From Mycetocola spongiae (GTDB lineage Bacteria; Actinomycetota; Actinomycetes; Actinomycetales; Microbacteriaceae), in NCBI RefSeq assembly GCF_020424085.1, contig NZ_CP080203.1, positions 2,542,001 to 2,606,000 of the forward strand: 64,000 bases of DNA, in the 5' to 3' direction. Shown here piece after piece: positions 29,387 through 38,282 of the stretch. The notes below the pieces were generated by a model that was not told where the DNA came from, made no database searches, and worked only from the letters and a program-made list of their open reading frames with translations. The position numbers and the translations under genes are program-made. Position 1 is the first letter of the stretch, and every line of letters starts with the position of its first letter.

Positions 29387-29838
29387 CCCGCGAGCGAGAG
29401 GCGGCCGGTATCGGCCGAGACATCGAGGCGGCGCTCCTCGCGCGCCTCGGCGATCATGTCGGCCGTGATGACGGGCATGATCAGCGTCGGTGCAAGCTCC
29501 ACATATTCAGCCTCGGCCTCAAAGGACTCGCTATTAAACTCGGAGCCGGCGAAGGAGGTCTGGGCCGCGAGGGCCTCGCTGCGGCGGCGACGCAGCGAAC
29601 GCGCGAGGCCAAAGACGGCGTGGGCGCCGATCAGGATCCAGATGCCGTTAACCACGGCCGAGGGCCACGCGCCATTGGTGGCAGCGCTGATCAGGAGCAG
29701 GCCCGCGCCCACCACATTGGCGATCTGAAAGAACATCGATTCCGGGCCGAGTTTTCCCGCACTGAGTAGCCCGTATGCAAGCACGGTGCATACGGCACCG
29801 ATCCAGCCGGCGGCCACAACGAGGGCGGAAATCTCCAC
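29383..29838 (-). CDS. CBU_0592-like small membrane protein
   Basis: 151 residues from a GTG start. Three membrane segments lie at the N-terminus (LVVAAGWIGAVCTVLAYGLLS, FFQIANVVGAGLLLISAATN, and SAVVNGIWILIGAHAVFGL), a layout shared by the CBU_0592 family of small membrane proteins. The C-terminal 60 residues are hydrophilic and acidic. Function unknown. It is divergent from the LysR gene. Confidence 0.7.
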   Translation of the reverse strand: MEISALVVAAGWIGAVCTVLAYGLLSAGKLGPESMFFQIANVVGAGLLLISAATNGAWPSAVVNGIWILIGAHAVFGLARSLRRRRSEALAAQTSFAGSEFNSESFEAEAEYVELAPTLIMPVITADMIAEAREERRLDVSADTGRLSLAG

Positions 29839-29971
29839 GGCAATACTCTTTCAACAACGCTCCGGAACGCCCGGTGAGGGCAGCGGAAAATGGGTGGGTG
29901 AGCATTCATTCTGAAACACTTAATCAATTAGCGCAAATAACGAATTCTGATCCGCCTACTAAGCTGAGCTT
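29839..29971. promoter_or_regulatory. AT-rich divergent promoter region of the LysR gene
   Basis: 133 bp, clearly AT-rich in its right half. ATTCTGA occurs twice, near 29908 and 29944, and TTAATCAATTA lies between them. LysR regulators usually bind T-N11-A sites in such divergent regions, so these are plausible operators, but no single site stands out. Confidence 0.35.
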
Positions 29972-30883
29972 ATGATGGAAATCGACCCCAAGCGGCTCGC
30001 CTTTTTGCTCGCCGTGGCCCGCAACGGAAGCATCCTCGCGGCCGCCGATGCGCTGCATCTCACCCCCTCCGCTGTATCCCAGCAGGTGAGCGCACTCGAG
30101 CGCGAACAGGGCGTCCTGCTCCTGGATCGCGGGCCGCGCGGCGTGACCCTGACCCCCGGTGGACGCATCCTCGTGGAGACCGCCGAATCCATCGAGCGGG
30201 AGCTGATCGAGGCCCGCTCGCGCCTGGTGGAAACCCAGGAGGACGTGACCGGTACCGTGGCCATCGGCGCTTTCCAGACCGTGATCTCCGGCCTGCTCGC
30301 CCCGCGCCTGGCCGAGCTACACGCCGAGCTGCCGGGAATCTCGATCACGCTGCGCGATGGCACCACCGCGCGCCTGCCGCGGATGCTGCGCACCGCCGAG
30401 GTGGACCTGATCATCCTGGACCGCGAACTGGACGATAGCACCCCGCCACATACCGCCGATGTGCCCTTCCTGGATGAGCCCTGGCGGCTGGTGGCGCCGC
30501 AGGGCACCACCGCCGAGCTGGGCCCGGCCGAGATCGCCAAGCTGCCCTGGCTGGGGGTCGCCAGCGTGGGGGCCTCGGTGCGCGCGGTGGAGCGCGCCCG
30601 CGCGAGCCTCGGGGTGAGCACCCCGCCCGTGCACGGCTATGACGATTTTCAGACGGCACTCGCGCTTGTGGCCGCGGGCCAGGGCATCACGCTGCTGCCC
30701 GATCTGGTATTGCAGCAGGGATTGCCCGAGGGGGTAGTGGTGATCGACCGGCCCGGGCTTGGCTCGCGACACCTCACGATCCGGCATCGCGCAACCCGAC
30801 GCGAGCCCTCGGGGGCCACCGAGGCCGTGATTGGCGCGCTGGGCAGGCTCGTGCGCGAGGCCGAACCCGGCGAATATCTCTAG
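29972..30883 (+). CDS. LysR-family transcriptional regulator
   Basis: 303 residues. The N-terminal winged helix-turn-helix is typical (RLAFLLAVARNGSILAAADALHLTPSAVSQQVSALEREQGVLLLDR). The effector domain follows (about 90-300), starting GTVAIGAFQTVISGLLAPRL. There is no hint of the ligand. Divergent from the small membrane protein gene, which may be its target. The first codon may be the second of two adjacent ATGs (MMEIDPKRL). Confidence 0.92.
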   Translation: MMEIDPKRLAFLLAVARNGSILAAADALHLTPSAVSQQVSALEREQGVLLLDRGPRGVTLTPGGRILVETAESIERELIEARSRLVETQEDVTGTVAIGAFQTVISGLLAPRLAELHAELPGISITLRDGTTARLPRMLRTAEVDLIILDRELDDSTPPHTADVPFLDEPWRLVAPQGTTAELGPAEIAKLPWLGVASVGASVRAVERARASLGVSTPPVHGYDDFQTALALVAAGQGITLLPDLVLQQGLPEGVVVIDRPGLGSRHLTIRHRATRREPSGATEAVIGALGRLVREAEPGEYL

Positions 30884-30924
30884 GCGGAATCCCGGAATTG
30901 GTGTGCTCACGCTAAGGTTATCGG

Positions 30925-32043
30925 GTGAGCAATGAAATTGAGATCGGTGTCGGTAAGAGCGCCCGTGGCGTATTTGGCTTTGACGATGTGGCCATCGTCC
31001 CCGATCGGCGCACCCGCGATCACCGCGACGTCTCCGTGAACTGGGAGATTGACGCCTTCACGTTTGAGACCCCGTTTATCGCGGCCCCCATGGACTCCGT
31101 GGTTTCCCCGGCCTCCGCGATCGCGATCGGCAAGCTCGGTGGCCTCGGTGTGCTGGACCTCGAGGGCCTCTGGACCCGCTATGAGAACCCCGAGCCGCTG
31201 CTCGCCGAGATCCGCGACCTGTCCGCCGCCGCCGCGACCGCGCGCATGCAGCAGATCTATGCCGAGCCGATTAAGCCCGAGCTGGTGACCGCCCGCCTCG
31301 CCGAGATCCGCGCCGCCGGTGTCACCGTGGCCGGTGCCCTCTCGCCCCAGCGCACCCAGGAGCTGTCCGATACCGTGGTGGCCGCCGGCGTGGATATCTT
31401 TGTGATCCGCGGCACCACCGTCTCCGCCGAGCACGTCTCGCGCGAGCAGGAGCCCCTGAACCTGAAGAAGTTCATCTATGAGCTTGATGTCCCGGTGATC
31501 GTGGGTGGCGCCGCCACCTATACCACCGCCCTGCACCTCATGCGCACCGGTGCCGCCGGTGTGCTGGTGGGCTTTGGTGGCGGTGCCGCCTCCACCACCC
31601 GCGCGAGCCTCGGCATCCACGCTCCCATGGCCACGGCCGTGGCCGATGTTGCCGGTGCCCGCCGCGACTATATGGTCGAATCGGGTGGCCGCTATGTGCA
31701 GGTCATCGCCGATGGTGGGCTGGGTTCCGCGGGAGATATCGTCAAGGCGATTGCCTGCGGTGCCGATGCCGTGATGCTGGGCACCACGCTCGCCCGCGCC
31801 ACCGATGCCCCCGGCGGAGGTTTCCACTGGGGAGCCGAGGCCTATCACCCCCAGGTTCCGCGCGGCAACCGCGTGGAGGTGGGCCAGGTGGGTTCGATGG
31901 AGGAGATCTTCCACGGTCCCGCCACGAGCACCGATGGCAGCGCCAACCTCGTGGGTGCCCTGCGCCGCGCGATGGCCACCACGGGCTATTCGGATCTGCG
32001 CGAGTTCCAGCGTGCGCCGCTGGTGACCCGTCGCAGCATGTAG
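30925..32043 (+). CDS. guaB3: GuaB3-family IMP dehydrogenase-related protein
   Basis: 372 residues from a GTG start, with no CBS domains, the size of the actinobacterial GuaB3 group. The IMPDH barrel is recognisable: FGFDDVAIVPDRRTRD, ETPFIAAPMDSVVSP and VIADGGLGSAGDIVKAIACGADAVMLGT. The loop that holds the catalytic cysteine in GuaB reads GFGGGAASTTR here, with Ser223 where Cys would align, so ordinary IMP dehydrogenase activity is doubtful. Cyanobacterial GuaB3 has been reported as a GMP reductase, but that form keeps the cysteine. Role here unresolved. A strong terminator follows. Confidence 0.9.
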   Translation: MSNEIEIGVGKSARGVFGFDDVAIVPDRRTRDHRDVSVNWEIDAFTFETPFIAAPMDSVVSPASAIAIGKLGGLGVLDLEGLWTRYENPEPLLAEIRDLSAAAATARMQQIYAEPIKPELVTARLAEIRAAGVTVAGALSPQRTQELSDTVVAAGVDIFVIRGTTVSAEHVSREQEPLNLKKFIYELDVPVIVGGAATYTTALHLMRTGAAGVLVGFGGGAASTTRASLGIHAPMATAVADVAGARRDYMVESGGRYVQVIADGGLGSAGDIVKAIACGADAVMLGTTLARATDAPGGGFHWGAEAYHPQVPRGNRVEVGQVGSMEEIFHGPATSTDGSANLVGALRRAMATTGYSDLREFQRAPLVTRRSM

Positions 32044-32054
32044 TTTTTCCCTGG

Positions 32055-32098
32055 CGCGGGGCCCGGTGATCCACAGGATCGCCGGGCCCCGCGTTTTT
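32055..32098 (+). terminator. Rho-independent terminator of guaB3
   Basis: An 18-bp stem (32055-32072 with 32076-32093, one G-U pair) with an ACA loop is followed by TTTTT. Confidence 0.93.
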
Positions 32099-32180
32099 AT
32101 GCGCTCGGCAATATCGTCACATACCTATTGTGTTCGGATGCTTCTGGCTAAGCTCGAAGCAGCGAAGAATGGGAGTGACA

Positions 32181-33962
32181 ATGGCCACGCAGAAATCCAA
32201 GAACGCAACGAATAAAACGGCTTCATCCGCGGCGGGTGAATCCCGCGCCGGGGAGCCGCGTCGGCAGGGCCTGGGCCCGCAGCAGCGCGCCGAGGCGATC
32301 GCCGCCCTCAAGGATAAAGAGCTCGATATCCTCGTGGTGGGTGGCGGAATTGTGGGGGCCGGGGCCGCACTGGATTCCGTGACCCGGGGCCTGAGCACGG
32401 GCATCCTGGAGGCCCGGGACTGGGCCAGCGGAACGTCGAGCCGCTCCTCGAAGCTTGTCCACGGCGGGATCCGCTATCTGGAGCAGCTCGATTTCCGGCT
32501 CGTCCGGGAGGCCCTGATCGAGCGTGGTCTCCTGCTGCAACGCCTCGCCCCGCACCTGGTAAAACCGGTGCGTTTTTTATATCCGCTGAACCGTCCGGTA
32601 TTTGAGCGCCTCTATATCGGTGCGGGCATGCTGCTCTACGATATTTTCAGCTATACCGGCGGCCGCCCGCCCGGGGTTCCGCACCACCGCCACCTCACCC
32701 GCCGCCAGGTTCAGCGCGCGATTCCCTCGCTGCGCGATAGGGCCTTTGTGGGTGGCCTCACCTATTACGATGCGCAGGTGGACGATGCCCGCTATGTGGC
32801 CTCGGCCGTGCGCACCGCCGCGAGCTATGGCGCGCATGCCGCGAGCCGCGTGCGCGTGGAGGGCTTCCTGAAGGTGGGCCAGCGCGTGGTGGGGGTCAAG
32901 GCGCATGACCTGGAGACCGGCGAGCACTTTGAGGTGCGCGCCAAGCAGGTGGTTAACGCCACGGGTGTCTGGACCGATGACACCCAGGCGCTGGTGGGTG
33001 AGCGCGGGCAGTTCCGGGTACGGGCCTCCAAGGGCATCCACCTCGTGGTGCCGCGCGACCGCTTCCAGTCCACGATGGGCCTGCTGCTGCGCACCGAGAA
33101 GAGCGTGCTTTTTGTGATTCCGTGGGGCCGGCACTGGCTGATCGGCACCACCGATACCGATTGGGACCTGGATAAGGCCCATCCCGCAGCCACCTCGGCC
33201 GATATCGACTATCTGCTGGAGCACGTGAACTCGATCCTCGCGGTGCCGCTCACGCGCGATGACGTGGAGGGCGTATATGCGGGCCTGCGCCCGCTGCTCG
33301 CGGGAGAGAGCGATCAGACCTCCAAGCTCTCGCGCGAGCATATCGTGACGCATTCGGTCCCGGGCCTGGTGGTGGTGGCCGGCGGTAAGTGGACCACATA
33401 CCGAATCATGGCCAAGGACGCGATTGACGCGGCGGTGGATGCCCTCGACGGCAAGATCCCGAAGTCCACGACCGAGGAGATTTCGCTGGTGGGTGCCGAG
33501 GGCTATCAGGCGGCATGGAATAAGCGCGCCAAGATCGCCCGGGCCTTTAACGTCCATCCGGCGCGCATCGAGCACCTGCTGAACCGCTATGGCACGCTGG
33601 CCAATGAGGTGTTGGATCTGATCCGCGAGCGCCCCGAGCTGGGCGAGCCGCTGCCCGGCGCCGATGACTATCTGGGGGCCGAGGTGGTATATGCCGCGAG
33701 CCACGAGGGTGCCCTGCACCTGGACGATGTCCTGGCCCGGCGCACCCGCATCTCGATCGAGGCCTGGGATCGCGGCGTCTCGGCGGCCCCGGTGGCCGCG
33801 GAGCTGCTGGGCGAGACCCTGGGCTGGGATCGCGCCCGCATCGATCGGGAGGTCGCGCTCTATCTGGCGCGGGTCGAGGCCGAGCGGGCCTCGCAGGAGC
33901 AGCCCGATGACGTCTCGGCCGACAGGGTGCGCCTCGAGGCCCCCGAGATTCACGACGCCTAG
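32181..33962 (+). CDS. glpD: Glycerol-3-phosphate dehydrogenase (FAD)
   Basis: 593 residues from ATG 32181 with a GGGAG ribosome binding site. Oxidises sn-glycerol-3-phosphate to dihydroxyacetone phosphate at the membrane, passing electrons to the quinone pool. The FAD dinucleotide-binding motif is ILVVGGGIVGAGAALDSVTRGL. SGTSSRSSKLVHGGIRYLEQLD, the signature of the family, follows, as do WLIGTTDTDWD and VVVAGGKWTTYR. The C-terminal cap domain is present. The first 45 residues are a basic, low-complexity extension. A bidirectional terminator separates it from the sugar cluster. Confidence 0.96.
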   Translation: MATQKSKNATNKTASSAAGESRAGEPRRQGLGPQQRAEAIAALKDKELDILVVGGGIVGAGAALDSVTRGLSTGILEARDWASGTSSRSSKLVHGGIRYLEQLDFRLVREALIERGLLLQRLAPHLVKPVRFLYPLNRPVFERLYIGAGMLLYDIFSYTGGRPPGVPHHRHLTRRQVQRAIPSLRDRAFVGGLTYYDAQVDDARYVASAVRTAASYGAHAASRVRVEGFLKVGQRVVGVKAHDLETGEHFEVRAKQVVNATGVWTDDTQALVGERGQFRVRASKGIHLVVPRDRFQSTMGLLLRTEKSVLFVIPWGRHWLIGTTDTDWDLDKAHPAATSADIDYLLEHVNSILAVPLTRDDVEGVYAGLRPLLAGESDQTSKLSREHIVTHSVPGLVVVAGGKWTTYRIMAKDAIDAAVDALDGKIPKSTTEEISLVGAEGYQAAWNKRAKIARAFNVHPARIEHLLNRYGTLANEVLDLIRERPELGEPLPGADDYLGAEVVYAASHEGALHLDDVLARRTRISIEAWDRGVSAAPVAAELLGETLGWDRARIDREVALYLARVEAERASQEQPDDVSADRVRLEAPEIHDA

Positions 33963-33973
33963 GGCAACATAAA

Positions 33974-34009
33974 ATGGCCCCGGTTCCGGGTGGAACCGGG
34001 GCCATCTTT
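33974..34009. terminator. Bidirectional terminator between glpD and the sugar regulon
   Basis: A perfect 14-bp stem (33974-33987 with 33992-34005) with GGGT loop, flanked by AAAA on the left and CTTT on the right, between convergent genes. Its GGCCCCGGTTCC arm is nearly the same as that of the terminator at 44017. Confidence 0.88.
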
Positions 34010-34017
34010 GCGGGGTT

Positions 34018-35061
34018 TTAGTCCGCGGACATCCGAATCACGGATTTGATATTGCGCCCGGATTCCATGGCCTCAAAGGCCTCCTCCCAGTCCTCGATGG
34101 CGTATTCTCCGCCGATTACCGAGGCCGGATCGAGGCGGCCCGAGGCAAAGAGCCCCAGCACGCGCTCCCATGTATTCCAGCTATGCGAGAACGAGCCATA
34201 GAGCGTTACGGCCTTGGCCACCAGCGGGTCCAGGCTGAAGCCCAGCGGCTGCGGGCCCCACCCGATCTTCGCGATCGAGCCAAAGGGCCGCACCAGGTCC
34301 AGGCCCTGCTTCAGCGCGATGCTCACCCCCGTGGCATCCACCACGACATCCGCGCCGAGCCCGTCGCCGAGGGTGCGCAGCAGCTCGGCCGGATCCTCGG
34401 CCTGCACGTTCACCACGTGATCGGCGCCGGCCTCGCGGGCCTTGGCCAGGCGCAGGGTATCGCCATTGGTTCCGAGCACCACGATGGTGCCGGCCCCGCG
34501 CAGCCGCGCGATCTGGAGGGCCAGCGCGCCGATGGCGCCGAAGCCCTGGATCACCACCAGGTCCCCCGGGTTGATCTGCGCGCGCTCGACCAGCGCGTTA
34601 TAGGCCACCGCAAAGGGCTCGGTCATGGCCGCCTCGGCAAAACCCACGCCCTCCGGGATGCGGTGCAGGACGCGCGGCTCGGCCACGAGGAGTTCGCCAA
34701 ATGCGCCATCGCGCAGGTTGCCAAAGCCCTCGCGGTGCGGGCACAGGTTATAGCGGCCCGTGCGGCACAGTGCACACTCCCCGCAGATCGAGGCCGCGGT
34801 CTCGCAGACCACCCGATCGCCCACGGCCCAGCCGGTCACGCCCTCGCCCACCGCGGCAATAACGCCGGCCGATTCGTGGCCCATGATCACGGGGGTGGCC
34901 ACCTCCCAGCTCTGGTTATTCCGCCACATGTGCACATCCGAGCCGCAGACGCCCACGGCCCGGGCGGCGAGCAGCACGGTGCCGGGCAGCAGCTCGGGTT
35001 CCGGAACATCGCGCACCTCGATATCGCCGTCGTTCAGCCCGTATTTGATGATTGCCCTCAT
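34018..35061 (-). CDS. Zinc-dependent medium-chain alcohol/polyol dehydrogenase
   Basis: 347 residues. MDR family with both zinc sites: catalytic Cys in GVCGSDVHMW and the GHES glutamate, and the structural four-cysteine loop CGECALCRTGRYNLC. The Rossmann motif is VIQGFGAIGALALQIARLRGA. Relatives include sorbitol, threonine and L-idonate 5-dehydrogenases, so a hydroxyl of a sugar, polyol or sugar acid is the likely substrate. It overlaps the preceding isomerase gene by 4 bp (ATGA), so the two are one operon. Confidence 0.9.
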   Translation of the reverse strand: MRAIIKYGLNDGDIEVRDVPEPELLPGTVLLAARAVGVCGSDVHMWRNNQSWEVATPVIMGHESAGVIAAVGEGVTGWAVGDRVVCETAASICGECALCRTGRYNLCPHREGFGNLRDGAFGELLVAEPRVLHRIPEGVGFAEAAMTEPFAVAYNALVERAQINPGDLVVIQGFGAIGALALQIARLRGAGTIVVLGTNGDTLRLAKAREAGADHVVNVQAEDPAELLRTLGDGLGADVVVDATGVSIALKQGLDLVRPFGSIAKIGWGPQPLGFSLDPLVAKAVTLYGSFSHSWNTWERVLGLFASGRLDPASVIGGEYAIEDWEEAFEAMESGRNIKSVIRMSAD

Positions 35062-36056
35062 CGGTTCTGTCCCTTCTCCAGGTTCGGTTTATCCAGCGAG
35101 CGCTCTCCCGCGGCGGCGCGTGCGCGCTCGTGGTTTTCCACGTGCAGTGCGGTGGAGCCGCCAAAATAGCGATCGCGGGCCTCGCGCAGGAATTCCACCG
35201 AGGCGCGCATCTCGTGCATTCCGTTCACGCCGTCCTCTACGCTGATCCAGCCGTCATAGCCCGCACCCACCAGGGTGTTAAAGATCCGGTCATAATCGTT
35301 GAGGCCCTCGCCGATCACGCCGTGTTGCAGATCGGGGGAATAGCCGATTGTGCCGTCGCTGCCGCGCAGCGATTCGAGGGTCGCGCCGGGGGCGAGGCGG
35401 CGGTCGGAGGCCTGCATGGTGACCACCCGATCGATCACCAACTCCAGGAAATCGGCGGAGTTGGTGCCCGCGGTGATGGCATTGGAGGGATCAAATTGCA
35501 CGCCAAAATGGGTGCGGTCCTCGATGCGGTCCAGCAGCGCGAGGAAGACCTCGGGGCGCTGGGCAAATTCGGGATAGGCCCAGAAGCCGTCCTTATAGTG
35601 ATTTTCCAGCCCGAGCGTGATGTCGAGCTCGTGGGCGAGGGGGAGCAGCTCCTGGATGGCCTCGGTGGCCCAGTCCAGTCCCTGTTCCACGGAGACACCG
35701 GGGTGGCGCTGGCCGGAGAGTACCCGGGTGCTGGACCCGGCCCCGCCCAGCTGGTGGGTGACCAGCATGATATCGCGCTGCAGATCCAGCTCGCGCTTGC
35801 GCACCTCGGGATCGGGGTGGGTGAAATCGGGGGAGGAGCACATCATCGGCATCTCAAAATCGGCCGCGGCGAGGGCATCGCCCACGGCCTCCACGAAGCC
35901 CGCGGGGCGGTCCCAGAAGAAGCGGGAATAGAGCTCCAGCCCCTCGATGGGGAGGGTTCGGGCGAGTGTGATCCACTCGAAGACCGTCATGGTTTTATCT
36001 GTGGCGATGGCTTCCATCTCGCCCTTGGGGAACACGCTAATTCGCACCCGCGGCAC
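35058..36056 (-). CDS. Xylose isomerase-like TIM-barrel sugar isomerase/epimerase
   Basis: 332 residues from a GTG start. The N-terminus RISVFPKGEMEAI is typical of this group, which supports the GTG at 36056 despite its closely spaced AAGGA. Metal-ligand positions are visible: Glu in LGLENHY, Asp in FGVQFDPSN, and a Glu in ISVEDGVNG. The substrate is unknown. It is the first gene of a two-gene operon behind the operator-like site at 36087. The C-terminal 35 residues are basic and poorly conserved-looking. Confidence 0.85.
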   Translation of the reverse strand: MPRVRISVFPKGEMEAIATDKTMTVFEWITLARTLPIEGLELYSRFFWDRPAGFVEAVGDALAAADFEMPMMCSSPDFTHPDPEVRKRELDLQRDIMLVTHQLGGAGSSTRVLSGQRHPGVSVEQGLDWATEAIQELLPLAHELDITLGLENHYKDGFWAYPEFAQRPEVFLALLDRIEDRTHFGVQFDPSNAITAGTNSADFLELVIDRVVTMQASDRRLAPGATLESLRGSDGTIGYSPDLQHGVIGEGLNDYDRIFNTLVGAGYDGWISVEDGVNGMHEMRASVEFLREARDRYFGGSTALHVENHERARAAAGERSLDKPNLEKGQNR

Positions 36057-36086
36057 TTCCTTATCGTCGTTGATTCGGGGGTATGC

Positions 36087-36100
36087 GTCATAAGTATGAC
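36087..36100. promoter_or_regulatory. Operator-like palindrome, site 1
   Basis: GTCATA-AG-TATGAC is a perfect palindrome except for the two central bases. Its core ATAAGTATGA recurs at 36155-36168 and, on the other strand, at 39932-39945. It lies 31 bp upstream of the isomerase GTG. A further TATGAC half-site follows at 36104-36109. Probable binding site of the FCD-type GntR regulator encoded at 38283. Confidence 0.72.
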
Positions 36101-36154
36101 CTATATGACTAGGCCCACGCTAGCGCGTCGGGAAGCCTCCCCGCAATACTTCTT

Positions 36155-36168
36155 CTTATAAGTATGAT
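36155..36168. promoter_or_regulatory. Operator-like palindrome, site 2
   Basis: CTTATAAGTATGAT shares the ATAAGTATGA core with site 1. It lies 67 bp upstream of the Ldh-family dehydrogenase ATG and would control the plus-strand genes of this divergent region. Confidence 0.68.
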
Positions 36169-36234
36169 TAACTTGCTGTGATCCACATATCGCCCCGGGA
36201 CGCATCGTCGCCTCCCCGGCCCGAAAGGAACCCC

Positions 36235-37281
36235 ATGACCACATTTTTGCCCGCCCCGCTCGCCGCGTGGGCGGCCGACCTGCTCCGCTCCTGGGGGTAC
36301 TCGCGCGAGGACGCCGAGTTCATCGCCGATACCCTGGTGGAGGCCAATCTGCGCGGCACCGATTCCCACGGCGTGATCCGCCTTCCCGCCTATGCCCGCC
36401 GGGTGGACGCGGGGCTGATCGACCCGAAGGCAGTGCCGCTGCTGGAGCGCCGCGGCTCGGTGATCCGCGTGGCCGGTAACCTCGCCGCCGGGCAGATCGC
36501 CGCGCGCGATGCCGCCGCCGCGGTCCTCGACGCGGCCCGGGAAAACGGAATCGCCACCGCCGTGGTGCGCGGTAGCGCCCATTTTGGGACCGCCGGATAT
36601 TATGCGCGCTGGCTCGCCGAGCGCGGTGCCGTGGCCATCGTGGTCTCCAATTCCGAACCCATCGTGGTGCCCTTTGGTGGGCGCGACGCCCTGTTTGGAA
36701 CCAACCCGTTTGCCTTTGCCGTGCCCACCTCGGGCGCGCCCCTGAGCCTGGACATGGCCACCAGCACCAGCGCGATGGGCCGGGTGCTCCTGGCCGAGAG
36801 CCTCGGCGAGACGATCCCGGATACCTGGGGCGTGGATGCCGAGGGCCGGCCCACCACCGATCCCGCCGCGGTGCGCGCACTGCTGCCCTTTGCCGGACCC
36901 AAGGGTTATGGCATGGGTTTCCTCGTCGAGGCACTTGGTGGCGCGCTGAGCGGGGCCGCGATGGCCTCCGGAATCGGTGCAATGTACGATAATTTTGAGC
37001 GGCCGCAGGATGTTGGGCACGCGCTGATCGCGCTGAATATCGAGCACTTCCTGCCGCGCGAGGAATTCCTCGCGCGCATGGATACCCTCGTGGCCGAGGC
37101 CCATGCCGCGCGGCCGGCCGAGGGCTTTTCCGAGGTCCTGGTCCCGGGAGAGCCCGAGGAGCGCACGCGCGCGGCCCGCGCCGCCGCGGGGATCACGATT
37201 GGCCCCGAGACCGTCGCGGAACTGACCGCGCTCGGCGAGGCCCACGGCGTGCCGTTCCGCGTGCTCGGCGATGCCCGATGA
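36235..37281 (+). CDS. Ldh-family (malate/L-lactate-type) oxidoreductase
   Basis: 348 residues from ATG 36235 with an AAAGGA ribosome binding site. It belongs to the LDH2/MDH2 family that includes ureidoglycolate dehydrogenase and 2,3-diketo-L-gulonate reductase (YiaK). Visible motifs are NLRGTDSHGVIRLP with the catalytic His, GSAHFGTAGYYARWLAERG and GTNPFAFAVPT, a typical NAD(P)-binding loop. It probably reduces or oxidises a 2-oxo/2-hydroxy sugar acid. Its ATGA end overlaps the next start. Confidence 0.88.
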   Translation: MTTFLPAPLAAWAADLLRSWGYSREDAEFIADTLVEANLRGTDSHGVIRLPAYARRVDAGLIDPKAVPLLERRGSVIRVAGNLAAGQIAARDAAAAVLDAARENGIATAVVRGSAHFGTAGYYARWLAERGAVAIVVSNSEPIVVPFGGRDALFGTNPFAFAVPTSGAPLSLDMATSTSAMGRVLLAESLGETIPDTWGVDAEGRPTTDPAAVRALLPFAGPKGYGMGFLVEALGGALSGAAMASGIGAMYDNFERPQDVGHALIALNIEHFLPREEFLARMDTLVAEAHAARPAEGFSEVLVPGEPEERTRAARAAAGITIGPETVAELTALGEAHGVPFRVLGDAR

Positions 37282-38213
37282 AGCTGCTCTATCCCGATAT
37301 CCTGCCCGCACCCGATACCCCGTATGCGGATATCGTTATATACGACGTGACCCGGCCGATTCCCGCGGAACACGAGGATGCCGAGGCCCTCGTGGCCTGG
37401 GGCCTCTCCGCGGAGCTGCTGCGGGACGCCGCCCTCAGGCTGGGGCGGCTGCGCTGGGTGCAGACCCTCGCGGCGGGCCCGGACTCGGTGCTCGCCGCGG
37501 GCTTTGGGCCCGGGGTGCAGATCACGTCGGGGCAGTCCCTGCACGATGCGACCGTGGCCGAACACGCCCTGGCCCTCTCGCTCGCGGCGGTGCGCTCCCT
37601 GCCGGAGCTGCTGCGCGCCCAGATCGGGCACCGCTGGGCGCAGGAGCGTGGGGGAACGGAGCAGGCCGACCACGGGGCGCGCCTGCACACCCTGCGCGAT
37701 GCCCGCGTGCTGATCTGGGGCTTTGGCGGCATCGCCCGCACGCTCGCCCCGCTGCTGAGCGGGCTCGGGGCCGAGGTGCGCGGTATCGCCCGCTCGCCGC
37801 GGATCGTGGATGGCTATCCCGTGCACGCGGTGGGGGAGATCGCCGGGCTGCTGCCCGATACGGATCTGCTGATCATGATCCTGCCCTCGGGAGAACGGAC
37901 GAACCGGGTGCTCTCGGCCGAGCTGCTGGCCGCGCTTCCCGCGCATGCGTGGCTGGTCAACGTGGGGCGCGGCTCCACCGTGGACGAGGATGCGTTGCTT
38001 TCAGCACTGCGCTCGGGCGCATTGGCCGGGGCGGCACTGGATGTCACCCAGATCGAGCCGCTGCCCGTGGACTCGGCCCTCTGGGACCTGCCCAATGTGC
38101 TGATCACGCCGCATTCGGCGGGGGGCCGGCCCCTCGGGGCGGAGGCCCTGGTCGCGGAAAACCTTCGGCTATTCACCGAGAATCTGCCGCTTCGTAATCG
38201 CGTCGCTCGCTAG
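37278..38213 (+). CDS. D-isomer-specific 2-hydroxyacid dehydrogenase
   Basis: 311 residues. The NAD-binding Rossmann motif is VLIWGFGGIARTLAP. The catalytic Arg is in LVNVGRGSTVD, the Glu in DVTQIEPLP and the His in ITPHSAGG. It acts on a D-2-hydroxyacid or 2-oxo acid, with opposite stereochemistry to many Ldh-family enzymes. The pair could carry out successive steps or an epimerisation through a 2-oxo acid; this is inference. It overlaps the upstream gene by 4 bp. Confidence 0.9.
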   Translation: MKLLYPDILPAPDTPYADIVIYDVTRPIPAEHEDAEALVAWGLSAELLRDAALRLGRLRWVQTLAAGPDSVLAAGFGPGVQITSGQSLHDATVAEHALALSLAAVRSLPELLRAQIGHRWAQERGGTEQADHGARLHTLRDARVLIWGFGGIARTLAPLLSGLGAEVRGIARSPRIVDGYPVHAVGEIAGLLPDTDLLIMILPSGERTNRVLSAELLAALPAHAWLVNVGRGSTVDEDALLSALRSGALAGAALDVTQIEPLPVDSALWDLPNVLITPHSAGGRPLGAEALVAENLRLFTENLPLRNRVAR

Positions 38214-38244
38214 GCCCACTCGGACCTGTCGATATCATCTAAAG

Positions 38245-38261
38245 GATCACCATTCGTGATC
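38245..38261. promoter_or_regulatory. Inverted repeat upstream of the GntR-type gene
   Basis: GATCAC-CATTC-GTGATC is a perfect 6-bp inverted repeat with a 5-bp spacer, 21 bp before the regulator ATG. It is unlike the ATAAGTATGA sites and might be a separate autoregulatory operator. Confidence 0.45.
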
Positions 38262-38282
38262 GTTTCACAGCGAGGAGTTCGC

